In this document: positions 7,806-16,810 of the stretch, one piece after another
Numbering within the stretch: position 1 is the first letter of the stretch
Layout of the letters: every line of letters starts with the position of its first letter
NCBI GenBank assembly: GCA_017625615.1
Contig: JAGAKP010000022.1
Location: 1 to 51,201, forward strand
Length of the DNA: 51,201 nucleotides
Direction of reading: 5' to 3'
Source: Clostridia bacterium
Lineage (GTDB): Bacteria > Bacillota > Clostridia > Oscillospirales > CAG-382
Made by a program: the position numbers and the translations under genes
The notes under the pieces: generated by a model
Database searches by the model: none
Told to the model about the DNA's origin: nothing
What the model saw: only the letters and a program-made list of their open reading frames with translations

Positions 7806-8582
7806 TCAGTATTTAATACGTTTTATATCCGTGCAATAATGGGTTTGGTTGTCTACGGTGAAAATAACGCCGTTTATCATCATTTTTCCCGCAGGCTGTT
7901 TCTTTTTTGTAAAGGTGCGGGACACGAACTTCTGCAGAGCGGTGTCTATTTCCGCGCCGATAATACTGTCGGTAACGCCGCACATACCGACGTCGGTAAT
8001 AAATCCGCTGCCCTTGTCAAGCAGTCTTTCGTCTGCGGTGGCAACGTGGGTGTGGGTGCCGAAGATGCAGTGTATCCTGCCGTTGAAGTAATAGCCGAAG
8101 GCGTTTTTTTCGCTGGTGGCTTCGGCGTGGAAATCGCACACGGCGATATCGTAATACCCCTTTTCCTTTTCAAGGACCTTGTCCACCGTCAAAAAAGGGC
8201 TGTCGCAGGGGTCCATGGTTATTTGTCCCATGGCGTTGATAACGAGGATGCGCATACCGTTTTTGGCTTTTTGAACGGTGTACCCCTTCCCCGGTGCGAG
8301 GTAAGGCAGATTTACGGGGCGTATGCATTTATCCGATTTGTTATCCAGATATTCGTAAACCTCCGCCCTTTGCAGGGTGTGGTTTCCGCCGGTGATAACG
8401 TCTGCCCCGCGGGAGAAAAGCTCCTCTGCGGCGTAAATATCAAGGGTGGAATAATCCGACGTGTTTTCCCCGTTCACCACGGTGAAATCAATATCGTTTT
8501 CCCTTATTATTTTGGGCAGATTCTGGCAAACGTATTTTACGCCGGATTGAAATTGTACGTCACCAAGGCAGAGAATGTTCAT
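7806..8582 (-). CDS. ymdB: YmdB-family metallophosphoesterase
   Basis: 258 residues, TIGR00282 family. Metal ligands known from YmdB are at the expected places: Asp8 (LCLGD), Glu39-Asn40 (VNGEN), Asn67-His68 (TGGNH), a His in CDFHAEAT, and the GTHTHV motif. Family members hydrolyse 2',3'-cyclic nucleotides and affect RNase Y-dependent mRNA decay. The usual GDVxGxxGR start is altered to GDVQFQSG. Its position next to RNase Y is the conserved Firmicutes arrangement. An island of 227 bases separates the two here, so they may now be transcribed apart. Confidence 0.93.
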   Translation of the reverse strand: MNILCLGDVQFQSGVKYVCQNLPKIIRENDIDFTVVNGENTSDYSTLDIYAAEELFSRGADVITGGNHTLQRAEVYEYLDNKSDKCIRPVNLPYLAPGKGYTVQKAKNGMRILVINAMGQITMDPCDSPFLTVDKVLEKEKGYYDIAVCDFHAEATSEKNAFGYYFNGRIHCIFGTHTHVATADERLLDKGSGFITDVGMCGVTDSIIGAEIDTALQKFVSRTFTKKKQPAGKMMINGVIFTVDNQTHYCTDIKRIKY

Positions 8583-8599
8583 AAGTTAAATCTTTCTAA

Positions 8600-8770
8600 A
8601 ATGAGGAATGGGGAATGAGAAATGAGGAACGCGAAATGAGGAGCGAGGAACGAGTAATGAGGAACGAGGAACGAACGGTAAATTTTTGCAAAGCATTGCA
8701 AAAATTAAATAAATTCAAAATTCGGAGGATTTTCGTCCGTAACGGACGAAAATCTACCATAGTTCCTCGT
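8600..8770. repeat. Heptamer-hairpin island 3 (two hairpins)
   Basis: The best heptamer array in the window: about eleven 7-bp AYGAGRA-type units from 8600 to 8676. It is followed by AATTTTTGCAA-AGCA-TTGCAAAAATT (8681-8706), an AT-rich link, GATTTTCGTCCGT-A-ACGGACGAAAATC (8728-8754), TACCATA and inverted heptamers ending at the RNase Y terminator. Confidence 0.9.
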
Positions 8771-8772
8771 TT

Positions 8773-8799
8773 AAAAAAACGGCGTTTACGCGCCGTTTT
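8773..8799 (-). terminator. RNase Y terminator
   Basis: AAAACGGCG / CGCCGTTTT stem with a T-run on the minus strand, just after the RNase Y stop at 8810. The island begins on its T-run. Confidence 0.8.
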
Positions 8800-8809
8800 C
8801 TTGATGTTT

Positions 8810-10351
8810 TTATTTCGCGTAGTCAAAAGAGCGGGTTTCTCTTATCAAGTTGACCTTGATCTGTCCGGGATACTCAAGCTCGCTTTCGATCTTCTTGGCA
8901 ATATCTCTTGCCAGGAACACCATATCGTCGTCGCTTACAGCCTCGGGCTTTACCATTATGCGGACTTCTCTGCCCGCCTGAATGGCGAAGGATTTTTCGA
9001 TACCGTTGAAGGAGTTTGCGATCTCCTCCAGCTTCTGGAGTCGCTTTATGTAGCTTTCCAGATTTTCGCGTCTTGCGCCGGGACGAGCCGCGCTTACAGC
9101 GTCTGCCGCCTGAACGATGACCGCGATAACGGTCTTCGCCTCAACGTCGCCGTGGTGGGCTTCGATGGCGTGAACGACTTCCTTGGATTCCTTGTATTTT
9201 CTTGCGATATCCACACCGATCTGTACGTGGCTTCCGTCGATCTCGTGTGTCATCGCCTTGCCGATATCGTGGAGCAGACCTGCTCTGCGTGCGAGAACGG
9301 GGTCGATACCCAGTTCGCTTGCTATCATGCCTGCGATGTGTGCAACCTCAACCGAATGGCGGAGAACGTTCTGACCGTAGCTTGTACGGAAACGAAGTCT
9401 GCCCAGAAGTCTGACAAGCTCGTGGTTGAGACCGTGGATACCGGTTTCGATAACCGCCTGCTCGCCTTCCTTCTTGATGACCGCCTCGACCTCTTTGCGG
9501 GATTTTTCAACCATTTCCTCAATGCGGGAGGGATGGATACGTCCGTCGGAAATGAGCTTTTCCAGAGCGAGGCGCGCAACCTCTCTGCGGACGGGGTCGA
9601 AGGTGGATATTGTAATAGCCTCGGGCGTATCGTCGATAATAAGGTCGACGCCCGTAAGAGTTTCGATAGCGCGGATGTTTCTGCCTTCTCTGCCGATAAT
9701 TCTGCCCTTCATTTCGTCGCTGGGCAGGTCAACGACGGAAACGGTAGCCTCTGCAACGGAATCCGCCGCACAGCGCTGAATTGCAAGAGAAACGATATTT
9801 CTCGCCTTTTCCTCGGCGGTTTCCTTGTATTCCGCCTCAAGCTCGTTGAGCTTGACAGCCATATCGTGGCGTGCATCGTCCTCAACCCGCTTAAGCAGGC
9901 TGTCGCGTGCTTCTTCCACCGACATCTGGCTTATCTTCTGGAGAAGCTCCTCCTGCTCTGCGCGGAGAGCATCAAGCTTTTCGCCCTTCTGCTCGTTTTC
10001 TTTGATCTTTTTGTTTAACAGCTCGTCCTTTTTATCAAGGTTATCGGACTTTCTGTCCAGATTATCTTCTTTTTGCTGTATGCGTCTTTCCTGACGCTGT
10101 ACTTCGTTGCGGCGTTCCTTGCACTCTTTTTCTGCATCGTTTTTAATACGCAAGGCCTCTTCGTTTGCGGAAACGATAGCTTCCTTTCTGAGAGTTTCCG
10201 CGTCTCTTTTTGCATCCAGACGGATACGGGACGCCTCCTCCTCAGCAGAGCCGATCTTGCTTTCGGCGATCTTTTTACGCATAAGTACGCCAAGCAAAAT
10301 ACCGAGACCCAGAGCCAGCACGCCTACAACGGTGGGAATAATGTACTCCAT
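8810..10351 (-). CDS. rny: Ribonuclease Y
   Basis: 513 residues. The membrane-anchored endoribonuclease starts bulk mRNA decay in Firmicutes. N-terminal helix [21 protein letters not shown] (3-23), a long charged coiled coil (about 30-190, e.g. [20 protein letters not shown]-type), a KH domain ([18 protein letters not shown]), then an HD domain with [19 protein letters not shown]. The start at 10351 is chosen because GGAGG is eight bases upstream and the anchor helix then begins at residue 3; an in-frame extension of 32 residues has no ribosome site. The promoter lies about 130 bases upstream with a palindrome in its spacer. Confidence 0.96.
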   Translation of the reverse strand: MEYIIPTVVGVLALGLGILLGVLMRKKIAESKIGSAEEEASRIRLDAKRDAETLRKEAIVSANEEALRIKNDAEKECKERRNEVQRQERRIQQKEDNLDRKSDNLDKKDELLNKKIKENEQKGEKLDALRAEQEELLQKISQMSVEEARDSLLKRVEDDARHDMAVKLNELEAEYKETAEEKARNIVSLAIQRCAADSVAEATVSVVDLPSDEMKGRIIGREGRNIRAIETLTGVDLIIDDTPEAITISTFDPVRREVARLALEKLISDGRIHPSRIEEMVEKSRKEVEAVIKKEGEQAVIETGIHGLNHELVRLLGRLRFRTSYGQNVLRHSVEVAHIAGMIASELGIDPVLARRAGLLHDIGKAMTHEIDGSHVQIGVDIARKYKESKEVVHAIEAHHGDVEAKTVIAVIVQAADAVSAARPGARRENLESYIKRLQKLEEIANSFNGIEKSFAIQAGREVRIMVKPEAVSDDDMVFLARDIAKKIESELEYPGQIKVNLIRETRSFDYAK

Positions 10352-10478
10352 AAATGCTTTCCTCCGTATATAGTGAACAAGTATTCCCTCGGAAAATATA
10401 AAAATATTAAATTGTAATAACAAAAGGCATCGGGCTGAAATCCCCAAAAAACCTCATTCTATAATCAAAAATAGATCT
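10352..10478 (-). other. RNase Y 5' untranslated region
   Basis: About 120 bases between the predicted RNase Y transcription start and its ATG. No clear riboswitch or hairpin was recognised. It is AT-rich. Confidence 0.35.
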
Positions 10479-10479
10479 A

Positions 10480-10508
10480 TATAAACCGAGTGACACTCGA
10501 TATGTCAA
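10480..10508 (-). promoter_or_regulatory. RNase Y promoter with palindromic spacer
   Basis: On the minus strand: perfect -35 TTGACA (10508-10503), 17-base spacer, TTTATA (10485-10480). The spacer contains the perfect 13-base palindrome CGAGTG-T-CACTCG (10487-10499), placed where a repressor would block RNA polymerase. Confidence 0.65.
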
Positions 10509-10609
10509 GTATACTCCAAAATAGGCAATATGTAAAGGAAAAATGATACGCAAAAGCGCAATGTTTACAATTTGTTCATAATTTGCGCAACGCAAACGGT
10601 TTGCGAACA

Positions 10610-10764
10610 CCCGCGGCGACGCACAAATCGTAGGGGACGGCGTCCTCGAAAAAAGTTAAGAGTGAAGATTGAAAAGTGAAGAGGTAAAAGGTTCGGAAGA
10701 TTTTTGTTCGCACACGAACAAAAATCAACCATAGTTCCTCGTTTCTCGTTTCTCGTTCCTCATT
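10610..10764. repeat. Heptamer-hairpin island 4
   Basis: A partial CGTAGGGG palindrome (10630-10650), then heptamers of the second type (AGTKAAN: AGTTAAG, AGTGAAG, AGTGAAG), class I hairpin GATTTTTGTTCG-CACA-CGAACAAAAATC (10699-10726), AACCATA, and TTYCTCR heptamers up to the terminator of the next gene. Confidence 0.85.
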
Positions 10765-10792
10765 AAAAAAACGGCGATTACTCGCCGTTTTT
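10765..10792 (-). terminator. Terminator of the ABC exporter module
   Basis: ACGGCGA-TTAC-TCGCCGT stem with A/T flanks, next to the stop at 10796. The stem-loop is the reverse complement of the one at 5598-5615. Confidence 0.85.
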
Positions 10793-10795
10793 TAA

Positions 10796-12940
10796 TCACT
10801 GCATTTTGCTCATTTTTCTTTGCGCCAGAACAAGCTTTGAATATCTGCCGCCGGTGCGCATCAATTCCTCGTGGGTGCCGATCTCTTCAACCGTACCCTT
10901 TTCCAAAACAATAAGCTTTGTGGAATTTCGGAGGGTGGAAAGCCGGTGGGCTATTGCGATGGTGGTGCGGTTTTCCGAAAGCGCCTGAACGGCATCCTGA
11001 ACCATTTTTTCCGTTTCCGTATCAAGAGAAGCGGTGGCTTCGTCGAGAATGAGTATCTTCGGATCGCGGAGCACCGCGCGTGCGATGGCGATACGCTGCT
11101 TTTCGCCGCCGGAAAGTGACCCGCCGCGCTCGCTTACGTAGCTGTTATATCCATCGGGCAGGCGCATAATAAACTGATGGGCGTTTGCCGTCTTGGCGGC
11201 GTTTATGACCTCCTCGGCAGTACAGCCCGGCTTTGCGTAGGCGATGTTATCGTACACCGTGCCGCGGAACAAGTATGTCTCCTGCAGTACCACGCCGATC
11301 TGTGAGCGGAGCGAGTGCTGATCGTAATCCTTTATATCCCTGCCGTCTACGGTGAGAGTGCCGCCCGTAAGATCGTAAAGACGCATTATCAGGTTGATCA
11401 TAGTGGATTTACCCACGCCCGACCTGCCGACGATGCCGACCATTTCGCCCTTGTTTATATCAACGGAAACGTCCTTGAGCACGTTTTCGTAGGTGTTATA
11501 GCCGAAGTACGCGTTTTTGAAGGAGATATTGCCCTCGATATCCGCCTCGATACAATCGGGCTTATCGAATATTTCGGGCTCCTCGTCGATTATCTCGAAG
11601 ACCTTGGACATACTCGTAAAGGCTCTTGTAAGACGGCGGGGCATACTTGACATCCAGCGGAGGGGTCCGTAGATCATACTTACGTAGGAAAGCACCAGCG
11701 CCATATCGCCCAGCCCGATATCCCCTGCAAGAAGCATTGTACCGAGAATGAATATTGCGGCGTAGTTACCCAGCGACAAGGCGAAATCCGCCACGGGCAT
11801 GGTGAGGTTCCACACTATTTCGTTGCGGGCGGAGATATAGCGGAATTTTCTTGCCGCCTTCTCAAACCGCGCTTGCTCGTATTCCTCTGCGCCGAAGACC
11901 TTTACCACGCGGATACCCGAAAAGATATCGTGAAGAATGGTTCCGCATTCGGAGTTGGCGTGCCACTGCGCGCCGTAAAGACGGTGGGTGTACTTCATAA
12001 GCATGCGGAACACCACCAGCATTACGGGAACGGGAAGGAGCACCACCGCCGCAAGGACGGGGTTGATGACGAAAAGTATTACCGTTACCGCGGTGAATAT
12101 GATTATTTGCTGAAGGAGGGCGGGAAGATCGTTTACGAGCACGTCGCGAAGGACCTGCGTGTCCTCGGTAACGCGGCTGATAAGCTCGCCTGCGGTGCGT
12201 CGGTTAACCCCCGCAAGGGACAGCTTCTGTATGGCGGAGTACACCGTTTTACGCAGGTCGGCAAGGAGTCCCGTAGACGCCTTTACCACCAACGAGGAAC
12301 GCGCCACCGAAAGGAGCGCGGACAAAAGCCCCGTTCCCGCCATGGCGAGAATGAGGGTTACAAATCCCCAAAAAACCTTGGTGTCCTCGGTGTTTATTCC
12401 CTTCGCCGCGATATAATCGTTTATAAGTGAACGGCTGATATAGGGCGCAAGCATAGACACGCCCGATATTGCGAACACCGCAAGAAGGGACAAGGCGAGA
12501 GGCAGAATATAGGGCTTAAGGAAGGGCAAAAGCCTGCGCAAAAGTGCCCCTTTATCCACGCAATGGGAGCAGGTGACGGAGCCAGGCGCAAACCGTCTGC
12601 CGCATTTTTCGCAGTAGCGCTTTGCGTATGGGTCGGTCTCTCCCACACCCCGTCCCTCGATAAGGGAATTGAGGCGTTTTGCCGCCGACTGTAATTCCAC
12701 CGCCACGGTCATATTGCCGCGGCAGATCTCGGTCACATCGCCCTTTTTCGTACCCTCGAGAGCGCAGCAGCCGAAATATTGAACGTAACGTATCTCGTCA
12801 AAGTCGGTTACGGTTATTTCGGTCACGTTTTCACCGTTTTTGATAAGAAGGACGTTTCCCTCAAGGGTCGCGACGCCGTTTATTGAATTGTTGTAAAAAT
12901 CAAGATTGAATTTGAATGAAAGAATTGGTGTTTTTTGCAT
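10796..12940 (-). CDS. Type IV ABC exporter with N-terminal PH-like domain and zinc ribbon
   Basis: 714 residues. Residues 1-100 are a beta-rich domain of unknown role, followed by a zinc ribbon CEKCGRRF...CSHC at about 109-130. Then come a six-helix exporter membrane domain (PYILPLALSLLAVFAISG onward) and a nucleotide-binding domain with Walker A GRSGVGKST, signature SGGEKQRIAIARAV and Walker B LILDEATASLDT. It pairs with the similar exporter at 14225-16501; the two probably form a heterodimer with the DUF1854 protein. Related ABC pairs next to DUF1854 genes have been annotated as linked to cyanophycin metabolism in other bacteria; no cyanophycin gene is visible here. A broken transposase now separates this gene from its partners. 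Confidence 0.88.
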   Translation of the reverse strand: MQKTPILSFKFNLDFYNNSINGVATLEGNVLLIKNGENVTEITVTDFDEIRYVQYFGCCALEGTKKGDVTEICRGNMTVAVELQSAAKRLNSLIEGRGVGETDPYAKRYCEKCGRRFAPGSVTCSHCVDKGALLRRLLPFLKPYILPLALSLLAVFAISGVSMLAPYISRSLINDYIAAKGINTEDTKVFWGFVTLILAMAGTGLLSALLSVARSSLVVKASTGLLADLRKTVYSAIQKLSLAGVNRRTAGELISRVTEDTQVLRDVLVNDLPALLQQIIIFTAVTVILFVINPVLAAVVLLPVPVMLVVFRMLMKYTHRLYGAQWHANSECGTILHDIFSGIRVVKVFGAEEYEQARFEKAARKFRYISARNEIVWNLTMPVADFALSLGNYAAIFILGTMLLAGDIGLGDMALVLSYVSMIYGPLRWMSSMPRRLTRAFTSMSKVFEIIDEEPEIFDKPDCIEADIEGNISFKNAYFGYNTYENVLKDVSVDINKGEMVGIVGRSGVGKSTMINLIMRLYDLTGGTLTVDGRDIKDYDQHSLRSQIGVVLQETYLFRGTVYDNIAYAKPGCTAEEVINAAKTANAHQFIMRLPDGYNSYVSERGGSLSGGEKQRIAIARAVLRDPKILILDEATASLDTETEKMVQDAVQALSENRTTIAIAHRLSTLRNSTKLIVLEKGTVEEIGTHEELMRTGGRYSKLVLAQRKMSKMQ

Positions 12941-12955
12941 AAAATAATTCTCGTT

Positions 12956-13550
12956 TTACTGTGTATCCTCTCCCGAAATCCATCGGGCGGGGTTGTTGTT
13001 TATATAATTCAAAGCGCCGATACGGTCGTTTTCGTCCCGTATCACGTGGTCGTGAAATGAACGCTGGAATATTTTTTCACCGATATCGCGATGAACAAAA
13101 CGTTTAAACGTGGATACAAATTTCGAAACAGTCGAGTTTGCACCGTTATCATTGGTACAGCACTCACCCGTAGGGACGGGCGTCCCCGACCGTCCGCTTT
13201 CGTCATCCGGTATTTGTAATAATAAATGTATATGGTTGGGCATTATAACGTATTTTATTACGTTGATATTACTGTAAAAATCATTTAATTGGTTTATATA
13301 TTTATCCGCAATTTTTCCGTATTTTGTCAGTATTATTTGCGGGACGACGGGGACGTCGTCCCCTACGGTTTGCGAGACGCCGACAGTTATTTTCGATAAT
13401 ATCTGCTTCATATCCTTTACGCAGACAGTTATCATATATTCGCCGGGGTGGCTACCGGGGTTCCCCGCAAAACCGCAGGTTTTGTGGGGTGGTTTAATCC
13501 TGTTTGTCCCAGCGGATGGTTTTTCTTTTGGGAAGATTATCGTTAGACAT
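12956..13550 (-). pseudogene. REP-associated Y1 transposase (RAYT) copy 1, disrupted by H40
   Basis: Homologous to the copy at 20947-21534. The native start at 13550 reads MSNDNLPKRKTIRWDKQD and then hits TAA, because 40 bp have been inserted at 13455-13494. After the insert the frame resumes at SHPGEYMITV and runs to 12956. It includes the HUH motif (MPNHIHLLLQ) and a likely catalytic Tyr in NYINNNP. An N-terminally shortened protein could start at the ATG at 13435 (159 residues), but the first strand of the nuclease fold would be lost. Two CGTAGGGG palindromes lie in frame (13168-13196 and 13341-13368). The element sits between two genes of the ABC module. Confidence 0.85.
13455..13494. mobile_element. 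H40 hairpin element inserted in RAYT copy 1
   Basis: Exactly 40 bp with CCACCCC-a-CAAAACC / GGTTTTG-CGGGG arms and a CCCCGG end. Comparison with the intact copy at 21476 shows GGTGGCTGTAGTCC there and GGTGGCTA-[40 bp]-TAATCC here, so the empty site is clear. Confidence 0.85.
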
Positions 13551-13664
13551 ATCATTAAACGAAAAATTACAATTGATTTTTGCAATGCCTTGCAAAAATC
13601 TTCCGAAATTCCTCATTCCTCATTTCTCGTTTCTCGTTTCTCGTTTCTCGTTCCTCATTTCTCC
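13551..13664. repeat. Heptamer-hairpin island 5
   Basis: Class I hairpin GATTTTTGCAA-TGCC-TTGCAAAAATC (13575-13600), CTTCCGAAA, then about nine TTYCTCR heptamers. It lies upstream of the transposase start and downstream of DUF1854. Confidence 0.8.
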
Positions 13665-14219
13665 CTATAAATACAATTCTATCTTACGGAAGCTTTTGCG
13701 ATCCAACGCCATATAATCCTTTATCTCGTACCGATTTCCGTCCACGTCGGTGAGGATGAGACGGTTGACCCCCACCTTGGAGATGTTGCGGTAGGTATCG
13801 TGCATGGAAAACGACAATTTTCCCATATCGCTTTCGGCTTCCCAATAGGTATAGCCGAACTTTGCGGTTACCGTGTTTATTTTTGATATAACGGGGCAAA
13901 AATACTTACGTTTTAATTCTCCGTCGAGAATTTTTCGTATTTCCTCGGGAAAATCGGATATGGCTTTTATCATTCCGTATTCCTTGCCGTCCTTATCCAG
14001 CACCGAAATAAAGTTATCGGGCATATCGTAAGGAAAGGCGCGGTGGAGGAAAACTCTGCCAAGGTCCTGCCAAAGGGGAGAATTATCCGTTTCATCCTCG
14101 GAAAGATCGTCCCGTCCCACCGGGGGAATAAATGCGTTGAGTCCCACCAAGCCGCCCGCAGTTAAATAAAAGCGTGCGTTTTCGGGGGTAAAATATACTG
14201 TTTCGGCAATTCCGTTCAT
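13665..14219 (-). CDS. DUF1854 family protein
   Basis: 184 residues, a single DUF1854 domain: ARFYLTAGGLVGLNAF near the start, LGRVFLHRAFPYDMPDNFISV in the middle, then KEYGMIKAISDFP, YFCPVISKI and a final RLILTDVDGNRYEIKD. The domain is known only as a partner of ABC exporters of the kind on either side. The ATG at 14219 is preferred over the GTG at 14228 because GAGGAG sits eight bases before it. It starts just after the stop of the upstream ABC gene, so it is translationally close-coupled. Its function is unknown; a cytoplasmic accessory role in the exporter complex is inferred. Confidence 0.88.
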   Translation of the reverse strand: MNGIAETVYFTPENARFYLTAGGLVGLNAFIPPVGRDDLSEDETDNSPLWQDLGRVFLHRAFPYDMPDNFISVLDKDGKEYGMIKAISDFPEEIRKILDGELKRKYFCPVISKINTVTAKFGYTYWEAESDMGKLSFSMHDTYRNISKVGVNRLILTDVDGNRYEIKDYMALDRKSFRKIELYL

Positions 14220-14224
14220 TGTTT

Positions 14225-16501
14225 TCACTCCTCTATACCGATAGTCTTAAGTGCTTCCGCCTGCATTTTGTAAAGCTTGTAGTAAACTCCCTTTGCTTTA
14301 AGCAATTGGGTGGCGGTGCCCTTTTCGGGCATTTTTCCGTTTTCGATAACCACCAGAAAATCCGCATCCCTGAGGGTGGAAAGTCTGTGTGCTATCATTA
14401 TGGTGGTGCGTCCCTTTGCAAGACGGGTGAGGGACGCCTGTATCTGCCGCTCCGTCTGGGTATCCATTGCGGCGGTGGCTTCGTCGAGAATAAGTATCCT
14501 CGGGTCGCGGAGTACCGCGCGGGCGATGGATATTCTTTGCTTTTCGCCGCCGGAAAGATCCTTTCCGCCCAAGCCCACCTGAGTTTCGTACCCTTCGGGA
14601 TATTTTATAATAAACTGATGTGCACTCGCTATCCGCGCCGCCTGCATAACCTCTTCGTCGGTGGCGTCAGGCTTGGCGTAGCGTATGTTTTCCTTTATCG
14701 TGCCGCGGAACAGATAGGTTTCCTGCGATACTATGGCGATATTTTCACGGAGAGAAGCAAAGGATATATCCTTTACGTTTACTCCGTCGATATAAATACC
14801 GCCCTCGGACACGTCGTAAAGTCGGGTGAGCAGGTTTACGAGAGTGGATTTGCCCGCACCCGTTTTGCCTACTATTCCCACCGTCTGCCCTGCGGGAACT
14901 TCAAAGGAAACGTGGTCGATTATAACGCGGTTTTCCTCGTAGGAGAAGACGACGTCGTCGAATTTTACCTCGCCCTTTACGTCGGTAAGGGAAACGGGGC
15001 TTTCACTTTCTCTTACCTCGGGCACGGAATCCTTTATTTCAAAAAGGCGGTGCATCGCGTTAAGACATTCGCTCCACCAATTTGAAACGTCAGCAAAGAA
15101 CTGCAGAGGTCCCGTAATAAGACCGAGATATGCGATAAATGCGGAAAGGGAGGCGTAATCCATATTGCCGCTGTGCTTCATTACCTGCCAGCCGCCTACG
15201 CCCCAAACCACGTAAAGTCCCGCCTGAAGGAGGAAGGTGATGAGAGGAAAGCTTCTTGCGGAAAGCATACCTGCCTCCGCCACCGTTTCCGCGTGGGCGC
15301 GGTTGCGTTTATCAAAGCGTTCGCTCTCCTCGCCCTCTCGGGAGAAGGATTTTACCACGCGCATACCGTTGAACACGTCGGATATAAGTGAATTAAGCGC
15401 GCGTCTTCTTGCCCAGTTTCTTGCCCACAGCTTATCGAAGGCAAGGAACAGATATTTATATACGAGGAAGAAAAGGGGCACGGTTATAAACGCCATAAGG
15501 GTGAGCAGGGGGTTGGATATGAGCATTACCGTCATAACGCAAAGAAGGGTGAGCAGGTTGGTTATGAGGTAAGGGAACCCATCGCAGAAGAACCAATAAA
15601 GGGTGGTCGCGTCGCCGTTTACCTGTGTCATAAGTCCGCCGGTCTGGCGGGAGGTAAAGAAGGAAAGGGACAGCTTGTTTATATTCTCGAATATGAGCAT
15701 CTTAAGGTCGTAGGTGACGTGCGCCGCCGTGCGGGAGGACAACGCGCCCACCACCAGATTTACAAGCAAAAACGCCACGCGTACGCCGATGATCATAAGC
15801 ACCACGGTGCCGATCATACCGTACATACTTCCGCCTTCCTCAAGGACCTCGCCGTAGAGAAGCTGATTTGAAACGTAAGGCACCGCCACGGACAGTGCGG
15901 AGGAGGCGATAAATGCGATAAGCAGAATAAGCATATACGTCTTGTATCTGCCGAAAAGGGACGCCATTTTTTTAATGAGCTTGGTCTTTTCAATACACTT
16001 GGGACAAACCTTGCGCTGCTGGTCGGGATACCGTCTGCCGCACTTGGGACAGTGGCTGTCCTTATCCTTTTCCTTTTTGTGGTTCTTTTCGTCGATTTTT
16101 CCGTCCTTTTTGTATTCCTCGATACATTTGCACAGCACGTTTGCTTCGTGCTTGCAGGAGGACGAAATATCAAACATGGGAATACAGTCGTTACCGAAAA
16201 GGGCGGTGACGCGGGCGGTGGAGATAAGTGCTTCCACCTTGGGCTCCGACATATCGGCAACCGAATATTCACGCTTATCGAAGCAATCGAAATAAGATTC
16301 TCTTCCCTTTTTCCCCTTGGTGTGGACCAGTACGCCCTCGGCAACGTACAGCTTTTCGGCGGTGAGCACCACGAAGGTATCCGCCTTTCTGCCGGGGAAC
16401 GCCATATCCGACCGCATTACCACGAGGGCTTTGGAAATATCTATTCCGTTTTCGTTAAAGAATTTTTCTGCCGCCGCGGGCAGAGAATGGAGCTTAAGCA
16501 T
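14225..16501 (-). CDS. Type IV ABC exporter with N-terminal PH-like domain and zinc ribbon (first gene)
   Basis: 758 residues. An N-terminal domain of about 140 residues (FVVLTAEKLYVAEGVL is PH-like) and a Lys/Glu/His-rich linker precede a zinc ribbon CPKCGRRYPDQQRKVCPKC. Then come six membrane helices and an ATPase domain with GKTGAGKST, LSGGEKQRISIARAV and LILDEATAAMDT. It shares the architecture of the exporter at 10796-12940, suggesting a heterodimer. The start at 16501 (MLKLHSLPAAAEKFF) follows AAAGGA; an upstream extension has no ribosome site. It is the first gene of the module. A TTGATT-17-TATTTT promoter lies about 50 bases upstream on the minus strand. Confidence 0.9.
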   Translation of the reverse strand: MLKLHSLPAAAEKFFNENGIDISKALVVMRSDMAFPGRKADTFVVLTAEKLYVAEGVLVHTKGKKGRESYFDCFDKREYSVADMSEPKVEALISTARVTALFGNDCIPMFDISSSCKHEANVLCKCIEEYKKDGKIDEKNHKKEKDKDSHCPKCGRRYPDQQRKVCPKCIEKTKLIKKMASLFGRYKTYMLILLIAFIASSALSVAVPYVSNQLLYGEVLEEGGSMYGMIGTVVLMIIGVRVAFLLVNLVVGALSSRTAAHVTYDLKMLIFENINKLSLSFFTSRQTGGLMTQVNGDATTLYWFFCDGFPYLITNLLTLLCVMTVMLISNPLLTLMAFITVPLFFLVYKYLFLAFDKLWARNWARRRALNSLISDVFNGMRVVKSFSREGEESERFDKRNRAHAETVAEAGMLSARSFPLITFLLQAGLYVVWGVGGWQVMKHSGNMDYASLSAFIAYLGLITGPLQFFADVSNWWSECLNAMHRLFEIKDSVPEVRESESPVSLTDVKGEVKFDDVVFSYEENRVIIDHVSFEVPAGQTVGIVGKTGAGKSTLVNLLTRLYDVSEGGIYIDGVNVKDISFASLRENIAIVSQETYLFRGTIKENIRYAKPDATDEEVMQAARIASAHQFIIKYPEGYETQVGLGGKDLSGGEKQRISIARAVLRDPRILILDEATAAMDTQTERQIQASLTRLAKGRTTIMIAHRLSTLRDADFLVVIENGKMPEKGTATQLLKAKGVYYKLYKMQAEALKTIGIEE

Positions 16502-16810
16502 TGTCTTTTTTCCTTTTAAAAAATCGGAGAGTACAAATAAAATACCACAAAAACCCAAATAAATCAATGGTTTTTTGCGTTTTCGCAGTAAACCGTAGGT
16601 TGAATTGAATTTACGCCTTGGGTGAAAAACCGCCCAAATTTCCTTTTACAGTATAAGCCTCTTTTGCGGGAAAGTAAAGTCTTGTATTGAAATTTATTTT
16701 ATGGTATAATATTTCGGGCGGTTTTGCATAATTAATCATTAAGTAACAATTTTATTCTTGCTTTTTGCGTATATATATGGTAAACTGTTCTAATAACGGA
16801 GGTGTTTCCA
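16502..16810. promoter_or_regulatory. Divergent promoter region ABC module / hom
   Basis: Leftward: TTGATT-17-TATTTT for the ABC gene. Rightward: TTGTAT-17-TATAAT (16682-16710) and TTGCTT-17-TAAACT (16758-16786) ahead of hom. No gene or repeat island in this stretch. Confidence 0.5.

Noticed and set aside
8615-10018. 467-codon open frame on the plus strand
   Set aside because: It lies opposite RNase Y, whose domains and codon pattern are clear, and starts in heptamers. Shadow frame.
12956-13585. 209-residue frame as an intact RAYT
   Set aside because: Its first about 40 codons read island and H40 DNA in the wrong frame. Comparison with copy 2 shows the true start at 13550 and a disrupting insert.
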